From a virus: a stretch of DNA of 41,483 nucleotides. The stretch spans positions 1 to 41,483 of IMG/VR virus record IMGVR_UViG_3300036830_000163, one strand, 5' to 3'. The position numbers and the translations under genes are program-made. A model generated the notes under the pieces. The model made no database searches. It saw only the letters and a list, made by a program, of their open reading frames with translations, and had not been told where the DNA came from. Shown here piece after piece: positions 31,310 to 39,369 of the stretch. Each line of letters begins with the position of its first letter. The first letter of the stretch is position 1.

Positions 31310-32119
31310 CTACGACGCGGCCTGTTGGGCATAGGCATTGACCAGTTCCTTGAATCCGGCTTCGGTTTCGAATTTCTCCCGAAAGACCTTGGAGTTCATG
31401 GCGTCAATCTCCGCCCGCGTGTACTTCGGCTTCGTTTTCGCCGGCGGCTGCACGGGCGCGCGCAAAGCGCTCGACCGGTAGCTGGTGGCGGCTCGTGGCC
31501 TCTCGACACGGTTCTCCGGATTTCCATCCGGGGCGCTGGGAGGGGTAATAGGTTCCGGGGCGCTGGCTTCGAACAGCATGTTCTGGGCCAGTAGTTCGGT
31601 AAAGCATTCATCGAGCACGGCGGCGGTGATGTTCGGGAAACCGGCCTTCATCGTCGCCCGGTCCAGCAGCATCCGCTGGTTGCGCTCGTCATCGGGAAAC
31701 TCCGGATGCCGCCGCTCCCATTCCTGGGCGAGGTTGGCCACCCGGCGCGTATCCCGGTTGAACTTTTCCTGGTCAAGGTCGAAGCCATTGACCTTCAGCA
31801 GCGTCTTCAGCGCCTCCGGCGCCTTGGCCGGGTTCGACAGGTCGGCCGTCGCCTGCATCTGCTCATCGGCGGTAACCGTTGTAACGCGAGCAGTAGCTAC
31901 CGCCCGCGTTACAGCCGGCGCTGCCGCGGTTGGGGGGGTGTTCCGTTGGCGCGAAATCGTTTGCTGGGCGGTTTCCGCCGTCCTGGCGACCTTTTCCAGC
32001 ACCTCGTCCTTGGTCCAGCCATAGGTGCGGATGGGGTTGGTGCCGTCCTCGGGGTCAATCACCAGGCAGAACTTGGTGCCGCGCCCGTCGATCTCTTTGT
32101 TGTCCCAGTAACGCGCCAT
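31310..32119 (-). CDS. Scaffold/capsid-assembly-like protein, 269 aa
   Basis: Acidic to basic helical protein with Pro/Ala-rich linkers: AETAQQTISRQRNTPPTAAA, DEQMQATADLSNPAKAPEAL, PAKTKPKYTRAEIDAM and a C-terminal FREKFETEAGFKELVNAYA. Encoded just upstream of the capsid gene and without a catalytic motif, this is the standard position and character of a scaffold. Start ATG 32119 directly abuts the stop of 32120-32590. Confidence 0.6.
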   Translation of the reverse strand: MARYWDNKEIDGRGTKFCLVIDPEDGTNPIRTYGWTKDEVLEKVARTAETAQQTISRQRNTPPTAAAPAVTRAVATARVTTVTADEQMQATADLSNPAKAPEALKTLLKVNGFDLDQEKFNRDTRRVANLAQEWERRHPEFPDDERNQRMLLDRATMKAGFPNITAAVLDECFTELLAQNMLFEASAPEPITPPSAPDGNPENRVERPRAATSYRSSALRAPVQPPAKTKPKYTRAEIDAMNSKVFREKFETEAGFKELVNAYAQQAAS

Positions 32120-32590
32120 TTAAGTTCGACTCGCTTTCAGCTTTCCCACTTCCTCGGCCGCCGCTTCCAGCAAATTCGTGCGCACCCGCTTGCCCATCGC
32201 CACGTACGCCCAGCCCTGCGCCAATCCATCGCGGTTCCCCAGCGGATCGTCCTCGCTGAGCAGCCTCATCGCCGTTTCCTGCCGCGCAATCAGGCGGTCC
32301 AGCACCCGCAACACCACCCGCCATCCCGGCTCAAACAGCAGCCGCCGCAGGTGCTCGCGGTCCACGTCGGTTAGATCGCGGACATCGGCAAAGGCCCCGC
32401 TCGAGATTGCCTGCTCCACCACCTGCTCAACTTCCGGCTCGCCCGCGGCCAGCGCCGCTAACGCTTCCGTTAGAGGCTCGTTGCGCAGGTACTTCGCAAA
32501 GTCCATCCCCGGCATTCGTGGTGGAACGGAGGCGCGGGGGTCCTGCTCCGCGCCTCCTTGGTTCTCCGCGTTGGGTACGTCACTCGTCAT
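32120..32590 (-). CDS. Hypothetical head-module protein, 156 aa
   Basis: Helical protein (MDFAKYLRNEPLTEALAALA, EPEVEQVVEQAISSGAFADV, VLRVLDRLIARQETAMRLLS). ATG 32590 follows the portal end at a distance of about 40 nt in the ancestral layout, before the 859-bp insertion between 32615 and 33474. No ribosome site is obvious at the start, which may be a result of the insertion. Not recognised. Confidence 0.55.
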   Translation of the reverse strand: MTSDVPNAENQGGAEQDPRASVPPRMPGMDFAKYLRNEPLTEALAALAAGEPEVEQVVEQAISSGAFADVRDLTDVDREHLRRLLFEPGWRVVLRVLDRLIARQETAMRLLSEDDPLGNRDGLAQGWAYVAMGKRVRTNLLEAAAEEVGKLKASRT

Positions 32591-32614
32591 CACAGGGGTG
32601 TTGATTATGGCGAA

Positions 32615-32633
32615 CCTTACCACTACTGCAACG
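32615..32633. repeat. 19-bp direct repeat, copy A
   Basis: CCTTACCACTACTGCAACG is identical at 33474-33492. On the minus strand it is the end of the portal gene (codons ...CG TTG CAG TAG) and downstream bases. The pair frames the plus-strand gene 32736-33467 with its promoter. Confidence 0.9.
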
Positions 32634-32637
32634 GGAG

Positions 32638-32667
32638 TTGCAACCAAAAACCTCAATATGATAGAAT
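32638..32667 (+). promoter_or_regulatory. Plus-strand promoter inside the inserted segment
   Basis: TTGCAA (32638-32643), 18-nt spacer, TAGAAT (32662-32667). It drives 32736-33467 rightward against the direction of all surrounding genes, so the inserted gene can be expressed on its own. Confidence 0.5.
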
Positions 32668-32683
32668 CTTTTTCTCAAATCCA

Positions 32684-32714
32684 ACCGACTTTAAGCAATG
32701 GGTTCTTAGTCGGT
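32684..32714 (+). promoter_or_regulatory. 5'-UTR hairpin of the inserted gene
   Basis: ACCGACT (32684-32690) pairs with AGTCGGT (32708-32714), with further AAG/CTT pairs inside. It lies between the promoter and the AAGGA ribosome site, so it could modulate translation or mRNA life of 32736-33467. Confidence 0.45.
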
Positions 32715-32735
32715 GAACCGTGAAAGGAATTTCTG

Positions 32736-33467
32736 ATGATGTATGGCAACCTCTTTGCAATCGCCGTTAAAGTCGGCGGGAAAATCCTGCGCGAATCGAG
32801 CGAAACTGTAACCCTTCCGTTTGGCTCTGAATATTCCATCCTGCTAAAAAATATCAACTCTGTGCGCGTTCAAGCCAAAGTCACTGTCAACGGCACCGAT
32901 GCCGCTGATGGTTGGATTGTGGTCGCACCGAATTCGTCTCTCGATTTTGAACGGTTTGTCAGCAATGGCAACTTTAATTCCGGGAATCGTTTCAAGTTTA
33001 TCGAGCGGACGGCAGAGATCGAGGCGCACCGGGGCATAGATTCAGATGATGGATTGGTGCGAGTCGAGTATAAATTCGAGGTCACAAGGCCAGCGGTTCG
33101 TTATTGCGACGTACCAATTCCGCGCCCATGCCCTTATCATCGCCCTCCGGTGCGCAAGCTGATGCATTCCGCTCGCTCGATGGGCCCGCAAGCTAGTGCA
33201 GGAATTTCGCAACAGCGGCGATTTAACGATGCTGGGATTACAGTCGCTGGCAGTAAGTCCAACCAGAAGTTCGTTGCAGTTGGTTGGTTTGAGACTGAAG
33301 CGCAAAGCTATGTCCTCGTTCTAAAGCTTCGCGGGGTCATCGCCGGAAAGCAGGTCCAATTCCCGATCACCGTCGACCACAAACCACAATGTTCGACTTG
33401 CGGTAAAACCAACAAAGCAGGAAATCAGTTCTGTTGCGGTTGTGGCGCAAGCCTGATTCTGTTTTGA
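32736..33467 (+). CDS. Inserted plus-strand zinc-ribbon protein
   Basis: 243 aa. The N-terminal ~110 residues form a beta-sandwich-like domain (MMYGNLFAIAVKVGGKILRE, TVTLPFGSEYSILLKNINSV, FVSNGNFNSGNRFKFIERT) of a family seen in other phages. A Pro-rich linker follows. Residues about 210-240 form a zinc ribbon (C219-X2-C222-X10-C233-X2-C236). AAGGA precedes ATG 32736. It is the only plus-strand gene in the late region, has its own promoter and hairpin, is AT-rich and is framed by a 19-bp repeat, all signs of recent insertion. Confidence 0.7.
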   Translation: MMYGNLFAIAVKVGGKILRESSETVTLPFGSEYSILLKNINSVRVQAKVTVNGTDAADGWIVVAPNSSLDFERFVSNGNFNSGNRFKFIERTAEIEAHRGIDSDDGLVRVEYKFEVTRPAVRYCDVPIPRPCPYHRPPVRKLMHSARSMGPQASAGISQQRRFNDAGITVAGSKSNQKFVAVGWFETEAQSYVLVLKLRGVIAGKQVQFPITVDHKPQCSTCGKTNKAGNQFCCGCGASLILF

Positions 33468-33473
33468 CAGTCG

Positions 33474-33492
33474 CCTTACCACTACTGCAACG
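33474..33492. repeat. 19-bp direct repeat, copy B
   Basis: Second copy of 32615-32633, containing the portal stop codon. 859 bp separate the copies. Confidence 0.9.
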
Positions 33493-35632
33493 TGTCGGGC
33501 AAGCCATTTTTCAGCGCATCCACGTCGGCGGCGCGTTCCACCAGTCCCGCCGCGCGCTCCAGCGGCACCCCATCGGCGGCGTGCTGCATTACCACCTCGG
33601 CCGCCTTGTTGCCCAGGTCTACCTGCCCTTGCGTCTGGATTTCCCGCAACTTGTTCGCTCCCTTGGCCTGCTCCTGCGCCACCACCGCCTTCACCCGTTG
33701 CATGCCCGGGTTCATCTGCCCCAGCATCTGCTTTTCCTCGGGAGTCAGGGGGCGGATAATGTCCGGCTGCTGCGTCAACTCCGCCACCTGCATGAACAGA
33801 TCGACGATCACCGCAAAGTCAATCGTCTCCCCGCGCTGGTGCAGGTATTCGAGCAGTTGCGGCTGCTGCACCATCTGCAGGAACAGCGGAATCAGCTGCT
33901 GGATGCCGGCCCGCGCCGCCAGTTTTGCCCCCGCCAGCACTTCCACTTCGAACTGCGCGTCCAGAAACTGGTCCTGCGCAATCGCCGATTCAATCACCGC
34001 CGCGTGCTTCTCCGAAAGCATCTCGCGAATTTCCTTGAGCGGCATCTTCAGCTTCACCATGCGCACCAGGAACTGGATCACCGGCACAATCACGCCCTCG
34101 GCCATGGCGTCAATCGGGTCGGCCACGTTCTGGTCGCTCGCCGCTCCCACCCGGTTTACCCCGGTCGCGGTGCGCGCCACGCTCGAGCCCGGGCCGCCAA
34201 TGTTGCCCTGCTGCATCTGCGGGCTGGCGCCGCTGATGTCCTCGCCGCTTTTCTGGGAATATTCCAGCATGCTCCAGGCGTCTTTCGGCACCTGCGGCAT
34301 TTCCATGAAGCCCACGCCCTTGCGCACGTCGTCGGAATCCACCTGCCAGAAGCCGCCCAGCCGCGCCAGCACGTTCTGCGTCGGCGAATTGATGCCGCGG
34401 CCCACCAGCAGCGGCGCGTTCATCGGGTAGGCAATCATCTTCAGGCATTCGTTGATCACGCCCTGGTTAATGCGCTGGTCGGCCCCGTTGATCTTGCCGA
34501 TGCCCATGCCATAGCCGGAATTGTCGATGTTCCACCAGTTGGCGGAAAAGTGCAGCAGGCTCTCGTAATCGTGCTCTTCATTGCGGATGGTCAGCATCCG
34601 CCCGTCATAGCACAGCACCGTCTTCACCGTGCGCATGTCCCACTGCTCCAGCAGCAGCAGCGGCTGCTCCAGCGGCGAAGCGTCGGTCTGCCGGTTACGC
34701 CCTTCGGCATGGGCCGCCATGCTGCCCTGCGAAGTCATGGTGTCCTCAACCGACGATCCGGTAGGCGCCGAGCCCGCCTGCCGATTGAAGAAAAATGCTT
34801 TCAGAATCTCTTCCTTGGGGATGTTCTGGTAGCAGTCGAGCTTGCGCATCTCCTGCAAGTCGGCGAAGTTCACATAATCAACATCGATGCAGTACCCCGC
34901 ACTCTCATCGGGAGCGTTCGGAGTACACCACTTCGGGTCAAACAGCGTCGTGCCGATGCGGCGATACTCGTAAAACGGCCAGCTTTCGGTGACTGTGGTT
35001 TCGACCGTCTCAAACTCGTCGCTCTCTTTGGTCGGAATCTCTTTCGGCGCCCCCATCGGCATTTCCGCCCTGATGGGCTGCTGCTTGCGCTTGCGCGTCT
35101 TTTTGGTGACGGTGCGCTCTTCCCATCCCGCCTTGCCGATCCCCGTCCCCTGCAACACCTGGCAATCGATCTGCAATCCGGCGTGGTACTTGAACTTCAT
35201 CCGCTTCAGCAACTTGCCGATCAGGTCGCTCCACGCATCCACCTCCACCTGCGTCGTCTTCCCGCTCGGTCGCAGAAAAAACGGATACTGCTCGGCAAAC
35301 AACCCGCGCTTCACCGCCCGCGCCAGCGTGGTCTTGAACTTTGCCACCAGAAAGCGCGGCACCCGCGTCGGCCGCCCTTGCTGCACCCGGATAAAGCGGT
35401 CCGGCGTCGGCGACTGGTAGAGGATGTCCGCTTCCTGCCAGTCCAGCAGCCACGCGTTATTTTCAACGTAGTTGCGCGCCTGCTGGTAGTTCTGCCACAC
35501 CAGCGTAGCCACCGCGTCGGCGGTATAAACCGGCGCGGCAACGTTGCCTTCGGCAGTCTCGACCTGCACAGCACGGATGGGCAGCGAGATATATTGACCA
35601 ACCGGCATCACCCCGGCAGTTTCTTCAGGCAT
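33482..35632 (-). CDS. Portal protein
   Basis: 716 aa, the right size and place (between terminase and scaffold) for the portal of a short-tailed phage. Recognisable segments: WLLDWQEADILYQSP, RPTRVPRFLVAKFKTTLARA, FKYHAGLQIDCQVLQGTGIG, WPFYEYRRIGTTLFDPKWC. A charged C-terminal coiled-coil part (VVAQEQAKGANKLREIQTQG) forms the barrel. Starts ATG 35632, with GAGG 6 nt upstream, overlapping the methyltransferase end by 8 nt. Confidence 0.75.
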   Translation of the reverse strand: MPEETAGVMPVGQYISLPIRAVQVETAEGNVAAPVYTADAVATLVWQNYQQARNYVENNAWLLDWQEADILYQSPTPDRFIRVQQGRPTRVPRFLVAKFKTTLARAVKRGLFAEQYPFFLRPSGKTTQVEVDAWSDLIGKLLKRMKFKYHAGLQIDCQVLQGTGIGKAGWEERTVTKKTRKRKQQPIRAEMPMGAPKEIPTKESDEFETVETTVTESWPFYEYRRIGTTLFDPKWCTPNAPDESAGYCIDVDYVNFADLQEMRKLDCYQNIPKEEILKAFFFNRQAGSAPTGSSVEDTMTSQGSMAAHAEGRNRQTDASPLEQPLLLLEQWDMRTVKTVLCYDGRMLTIRNEEHDYESLLHFSANWWNIDNSGYGMGIGKINGADQRINQGVINECLKMIAYPMNAPLLVGRGINSPTQNVLARLGGFWQVDSDDVRKGVGFMEMPQVPKDAWSMLEYSQKSGEDISGASPQMQQGNIGGPGSSVARTATGVNRVGAASDQNVADPIDAMAEGVIVPVIQFLVRMVKLKMPLKEIREMLSEKHAAVIESAIAQDQFLDAQFEVEVLAGAKLAARAGIQQLIPLFLQMVQQPQLLEYLHQRGETIDFAVIVDLFMQVAELTQQPDIIRPLTPEEKQMLGQMNPGMQRVKAVVAQEQAKGANKLREIQTQGQVDLGNKAAEVVMQHAADGVPLERAAGLVERAADVDALKNGLPDTLQ

Positions 35633-36347
35633 GCGCGACCTCGGGTAACTTATACGTTCTCGCGATGTGGCTGGCCAGCGTAAAGGGAATTTTGGCGATC
35701 ATGGCGGAAGCCGCCTTGCGGGCGGGCGTTCCACTGCTCGTTACTCGCGAAATCTTTCCCTCGCCAGCGAACCATTCCCGTCCTGAGCCGCGCTGCTTGA
35801 CCCCTTCCATCACCGCAACCGATTTAGCGTGCCCGTGAAAGTTCCTCGTCCCGTCCGCCCGATGTATAACGCCAGCTTTCATCACTGGCCTCCCGAACGT
35901 GATCGGCATCAGCGCCGGCACATCTCCCCACAGGTAGTAACTCCCAAAGTGCCACTTCGCCCGACCGACCCATTTCTGCGCGCCTCTGACGTTCTCTACG
36001 ATCAGCGGAATGTACCTTCCCGCCGCTTCCGAGGCTTCCCGCTGAATCCGAAAGCACGCCTCGAACAGAGTATTGTCCGGAGGCGGTAGAGCCTTGGCGC
36101 GCGCCCACGGCATAGCCCGGTAGCTGTACGCCTGACACGGCGGACTCGCCACAATCACCGCCGCGTTCCTGAACTGCGAGCCGTACAAGGTGGTCACGTC
36201 CTGCAACACCAGTTGCCCCGGATAGCCGCCGCTCCCGTAATCGTGCCGCTCAACGTCGAACCCAATCACGCGAAAGCCTTCTGCCAGCAGCCCTTCGGCC
36301 CAGCCGCCCAGCCCGCAGAACAGGTCGATTGCCAGGGAGTCAGCCAT
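35625..36347 (-). CDS. C5 cytosine-specific DNA methyltransferase
   Basis: 240 aa, short for the family but complete. Motif I DLFCGLGGWAEG (residues 8-19), motif IV with catalytic Cys71 (ASPPCQAYS), motif VI ENV (118-120), and a C-terminal stretch resembling motif X (SAMIAKIPFTLASHIA). The target-recognition region (about 130-200) is small. It methylates cytosine in DNA; orphan copies in phages protect against host restriction. Encoded between TerL and portal, overlapping both, so it belongs to the packaging operon. Confidence 0.9.
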   Translation of the reverse strand: MADSLAIDLFCGLGGWAEGLLAEGFRVIGFDVERHDYGSGGYPGQLVLQDVTTLYGSQFRNAAVIVASPPCQAYSYRAMPWARAKALPPPDNTLFEACFRIQREASEAAGRYIPLIVENVRGAQKWVGRAKWHFGSYYLWGDVPALMPITFGRPVMKAGVIHRADGTRNFHGHAKSVAVMEGVKQRGSGREWFAGEGKISRVTSSGTPARKAASAMIAKIPFTLASHIARTYKLPEVAHA

Positions 36348-38022
36348 CCAGCCCTCCCAGAATGTCGGTCAACCCGAACGTCTGTACCGCTTCCATCGCC
36401 ATGCGCTGCGCCGCTTCCGCCTGCTGCTGTTTCTCTTCGAGCTCATAGCCGCCGCCCGCGCCGCCAAACACAAACTGCGCGTAAATTTCATGCCGCCGCC
36501 GGATCTGCATTTCCCGCTCTTCCTCTTCCATCTCCGCCCGGAACAGGCTCATCGGCACTTTGGCCGCCATGCGGCTCAGGCAGTCCACCAGCCCGTTTTC
36601 TTCCACCAGCCCGAAATGTAGGAGTTGCCTCCTTAATTCCGCCGCCCGCCCAGTGCCCGTCGATATCCAGATGCGCCCCGCGCGCGCCTGCGGCTCCAGC
36701 GAGCGCATCCGCTCCATGCGGTCGGTATCGTCTTCCTGAAATTCCAGCCACTGCATCCGCAGGCTCCAGTTGCGCTGGGTCGCCTCGTTGCGGATGTGCG
36801 TTTCCATGTACTGCGTTCCCGGCAGGTCTTCCATCATCACCGTGTTGGTCTGGTGGCGTTTGGCTTCCTCGACAATCTTGTGTGCCAGCCGGCTCGGCGT
36901 GTACGTCCCGCCCCAGGCGTCGATCACATAGACCTTGCCCTCCCAGATGCGCGCCGCAATCCCCTCCGCCTTGTCCGCCATGTAGGGCTTGCCGGAATAG
37001 GGCAGCCGCCAGCAGATGAACGTCTCGCCCAGTCCCGGCACGCGCTCTTCCGCCACCAGCATCGACTGGTACAGTTTCTCATCGAACACCGCCACGCTGC
37101 CACCCTGCGGATCGTTCTGCTGCTGGCACATGAACGATTCGTAGTTCTCGAAAAACTTCTGCCGCAGGCTGCGGTAATCCATGTTCGCGAGGCCGGGGAA
37201 TTCGAGCACCACATCGTCCTCGTCGGGAAATTCCCCCGGCAATAAGCGCCGCCCGCTCTTCACCGTCAAACTGGCGCGCACCAGCACCGCCCATTGCTCC
37301 GGGTCCATCTTCTCAATCACGTGCCCGTACACATCGAAGGGATGGTAGCGTGTACCGCGAAGGTTAAGATAGCCGCCGTGCCGCAGCAGGTTCAGGTTGG
37401 TGTCGTAGGTGTCCTTCACCCGCTGCCGCGATTCGCTCGACGCGTGGATGCCGCTGTTGAGCGTGTCCGCCATATCGTCCGGGTTCAACACCCAGGGGTG
37501 CCAGCCCGATTGCGAACTCTCAGGCGAAGTATAGGCCAGCGTGGTGTCGATGTCTGTAACGTCATGGTTAGGCGTGTTCCACACCGGCTTGGGCTCTTTA
37601 TCGACTACCAGTTCCGGAAACGCCAGTTGCAGCAGCGAAGCCGCGCGCCCCTTCTCGCGCCAGAAATAAATCGCAATGCCCTTGGAGATCGCGGCCGCCA
37701 GCGGCTGGGTCGCCGATTCGTTGAGGATGGTAATGCTTTCCGGAAACGCCATCACCCACTGCAAGCTGTCCACGCGCCCGAGCGTGGTCTTGAAAGTGTG
37801 TCGCGGATCGAGGTGCAGGCGGCGCTTTTTGGGGTGTTGCGCCTCGATCGGCAATAGCGGATTTTTCGGGAAGTAGAGATCGACAGCGGGCTTGTGTAGG
37901 ACAGGGTCGAAGTTGCGGAAGCCCATCATCTCCGCCAGGAAAAAGTGGTCAGTAAAACAGCGATGGCGAATCTCATCGCGATATTCGCCATCCTGCTCCA
38001 ACTTGTCGGTGTCGAGAATCAT
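36340..38022 (-). CDS. Terminase large subunit (TerL)
   Basis: 560 aa. Walker A-like DPRHTFKTT at residues 72-80, then a Walker-type VMAFPESITILNES stretch, with the nuclease domain in the second half (KAEGIAARIWEGKVYVIDAW). Drives packaging and cuts DNA at genome ends. No small-terminase gene is recognised next to it. C-terminal tail is Gln/Glu-rich. Overlaps the methyltransferase by 8 nt. Confidence 0.8.
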   Translation of the reverse strand: MILDTDKLEQDGEYRDEIRHRCFTDHFFLAEMMGFRNFDPVLHKPAVDLYFPKNPLLPIEAQHPKKRRLHLDPRHTFKTTLGRVDSLQWVMAFPESITILNESATQPLAAAISKGIAIYFWREKGRAASLLQLAFPELVVDKEPKPVWNTPNHDVTDIDTTLAYTSPESSQSGWHPWVLNPDDMADTLNSGIHASSESRQRVKDTYDTNLNLLRHGGYLNLRGTRYHPFDVYGHVIEKMDPEQWAVLVRASLTVKSGRRLLPGEFPDEDDVVLEFPGLANMDYRSLRQKFFENYESFMCQQQNDPQGGSVAVFDEKLYQSMLVAEERVPGLGETFICWRLPYSGKPYMADKAEGIAARIWEGKVYVIDAWGGTYTPSRLAHKIVEEAKRHQTNTVMMEDLPGTQYMETHIRNEATQRNWSLRMQWLEFQEDDTDRMERMRSLEPQARAGRIWISTGTGRAAELRRQLLHFGLVEENGLVDCLSRMAAKVPMSLFRAEMEEEEREMQIRRRHEIYAQFVFGGAGGGYELEEKQQQAEAAQRMAMEAVQTFGLTDILGGLDG

Positions 38023-38194
38023 TCTAAAAATCTAATTCGATGACAGGACTCGATACCTGCTAGATGAACCACGTAGGTGCTTCCTCTAGTCTTGCTCCGG
38101 TCAACTCATCACTTAAGACTACCGCTCCGGCTGTGAGGCGTATGCACTAACTGTGAAGAGCGCGTGTCCTTCCACGCCGCATCGAAAACTTTTA
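38023..38194. other. 172-bp gap upstream of TerL
   Basis: No coding ORF. A GACAGGACTCGATACCTGC element (about 38044-38062) resembles a tRNA T-arm read on the minus strand, but acceptor and anticodon pairing fail, so no tRNA is called. Probably the leader of the TerL transcript. Confidence 0.5.
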
Positions 38195-38360
38195 TCAAAA
38201 CCACGGCTCTGCCGCTGGCGCCGCTTCCATCGTTTTCTCCAGCCGCGCGCCGATAGTTCCGAAACTGCGACTCCGATCATAAGATCGATCTTTGCTTTTT
38301 GTTCCGGAGTGAAAATTTGTCATAAGTAAGTTCATTTCCGAAGGCATCTACCACTTTCAA
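38195..38360 (-). pseudogene. Frameshifted small ORF with duplicated C-terminus
   Basis: Three adjacent frames give one coherent peptide: KVVDAFGNELTYDKF from TTG 38360 (overlapping the stop of 38357-38668), then FTPEQKAKIDLMIGVAVSEL, then RLEKTMEAAPAAEPWF to the stop at 38195-38197. Two frame changes break it. The last codons and 16 bp (38204-38219) are identical to the C-terminal region of 38357-38668 (38366-38381), so it looks like an inserted ORF that later decayed. Could also be a set of assembly indels. Confidence 0.55.
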
Positions 38361-38668
38361 ACCCCCGGCTCTGCCGCTGGCTCCACCCCCGCTTCCGGTT
38401 GCTCCTCGGGCGCGCCGCCTCCGGCAGCCCCGCCTTGCATCACCGGCCCCGCGTTGTCGTCCATGTGCGCGTGCAGGTCTTCCATGTTGCTGCTGGTGCC
38501 CGCAAACACCGGCGGATGCGAATGGTGGTCTTCCTTCTTGTCTTTATAGACGTGCTCATGGCCGGCGGTGCCGTCATGCGCGAAGGTGGTCACGATCTGG
38601 TGCAGGTGCTTCTTGGGCTTTTTGCCTTTATCTTTCGGCTCCGCCGCGTGCTCTTCTTTTTTCGCCAT
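38357..38668 (-). CDS. His-rich protein, 103 aa
   Basis: Lys-rich start (KEEHAAEPKDKGKKPKKHLH) then a His/Asp-rich part (GHEHVYKDKKEDHHSHPPV, NMEDLHAHMDDNAGPVMQGG) and an acidic Pro/Ala tail ending EPAAEPGV. A conserved phage family of unknown function; the histidines suggest metal binding. It precedes the TerL region and is followed by the duplicated pseudogene end. Confidence 0.6.
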   Translation of the reverse strand: MAKKEEHAAEPKDKGKKPKKHLHQIVTTFAHDGTAGHEHVYKDKKEDHHSHPPVFAGTSSNMEDLHAHMDDNAGPVMQGGAAGGGAPEEQPEAGVEPAAEPGV

Positions 38669-38692
38669 TGCTGTTCACTTCCTTTGAAAATG

Positions 38693-38717
38693 CTGGCCGG
38701 AATTTTCGTCCGGCCAG
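38693..38717 (-). terminator. Terminator of the 191-aa virion gene
   Basis: CTGGCCGGA (38693-38701) pairs perfectly with TCCGGCCAG (38709-38717) around a 7-nt loop; leftward the stem is followed by CATTTTC. It lies between the stop of 38755-39330 and the start of 38357-38668. Confidence 0.65.
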
Positions 38718-38754
38718 TCCGCGTTTCCTTTGCAAGGGGCAAAATTCGAAAGCT

Positions 38755-39330
38755 TTACGGGTTGTCGTAGATCGCGAACTCATGCACGCCGATCACCTGC
38801 GTGCCGCCAGTCCCGAAGGTGACACTGACCACGAAGTTGGTTACCGGGTTCGCGGTGCCGCTGATGCCGGTGGGAACGTTGGTGACGGCAGCTGCGGCGA
38901 CGATCACATTATTGCAGAAAAATTCCACCGTTCCAGTCAGTGTTCCGCTCACCGAGTCGTAAATCAGCCTCGCTTTGATCCAGAAATTCGTCTTGCCGCT
39001 GAACGCCGAGAGGGCTCCGCTCGACTTCAGCAAGGTGCCGGTGATGGCGGTGCCGTTGTATAACTTGAGCGTTACAGTGCTCGAAGTCCCCAGGTTGAAA
39101 TACCCGCTGACAAGAAGCAGGAAGGGAATCTGTTCGAGCACGCTGTTGGCCGGGATGGTCAACACCAGCGCCGTCCCCAGCGCCGGATTGTTGATTACCG
39201 TCTCCGCGGTCGAAGAGGAAACTGTCTGCACTGCCGGCAGCGGGCCTGCCGCTGCGCCTGGAGTGTTTGCCGCTACCGCCCCCGCCGTTCCCGGCGCTCC
39301 GCTCGGTCCATACAAACGAGTACCTGGCAT
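38755..39330 (-). CDS. Head decoration/fibre-type protein, 191 aa
   Basis: Collagen-like Gly/Pro/Ala start (RLYGPSGAPGTAGAVAANTP), then a beta-sandwich (SGYFNLGTSSTVTLKLYNG, SGKTNFWIKARLIYDSVS, VVSVTFGTGGTQVIGVHEF). This is the composition of phage head-fibre or decoration proteins. A short stem-loop (GCGGG/CCCGC, 39344-39357) lies just before its AAGGAG ribosome site. Confidence 0.6.
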   Translation of the reverse strand: MPGTRLYGPSGAPGTAGAVAANTPGAAAGPLPAVQTVSSSTAETVINNPALGTALVLTIPANSVLEQIPFLLLVSGYFNLGTSSTVTLKLYNGTAITGTLLKSSGALSAFSGKTNFWIKARLIYDSVSGTLTGTVEFFCNNVIVAAAAVTNVPTGISGTANPVTNFVVSVTFGTGGTQVIGVHEFAIYDNP

Positions 39331-39369
39331 ATCGTGTGTTTCTCCTTGCGCGGGGTAGCCCGCAAAATT

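Noticed and set aside
33434-35683. 749-codon plus-strand open frame opposite the portal gene
   Set aside because: It is a GC-driven antisense shadow of the portal gene, Arg/His/Leu-rich, with no ribosome site or recognisable fold.
38040-38110. Possible tRNA (T-arm-like GACAGGACTCGATACCTGC)
   Set aside because: T-loop has eight bases, and no acceptor or anticodon stem pairs over the needed distance.
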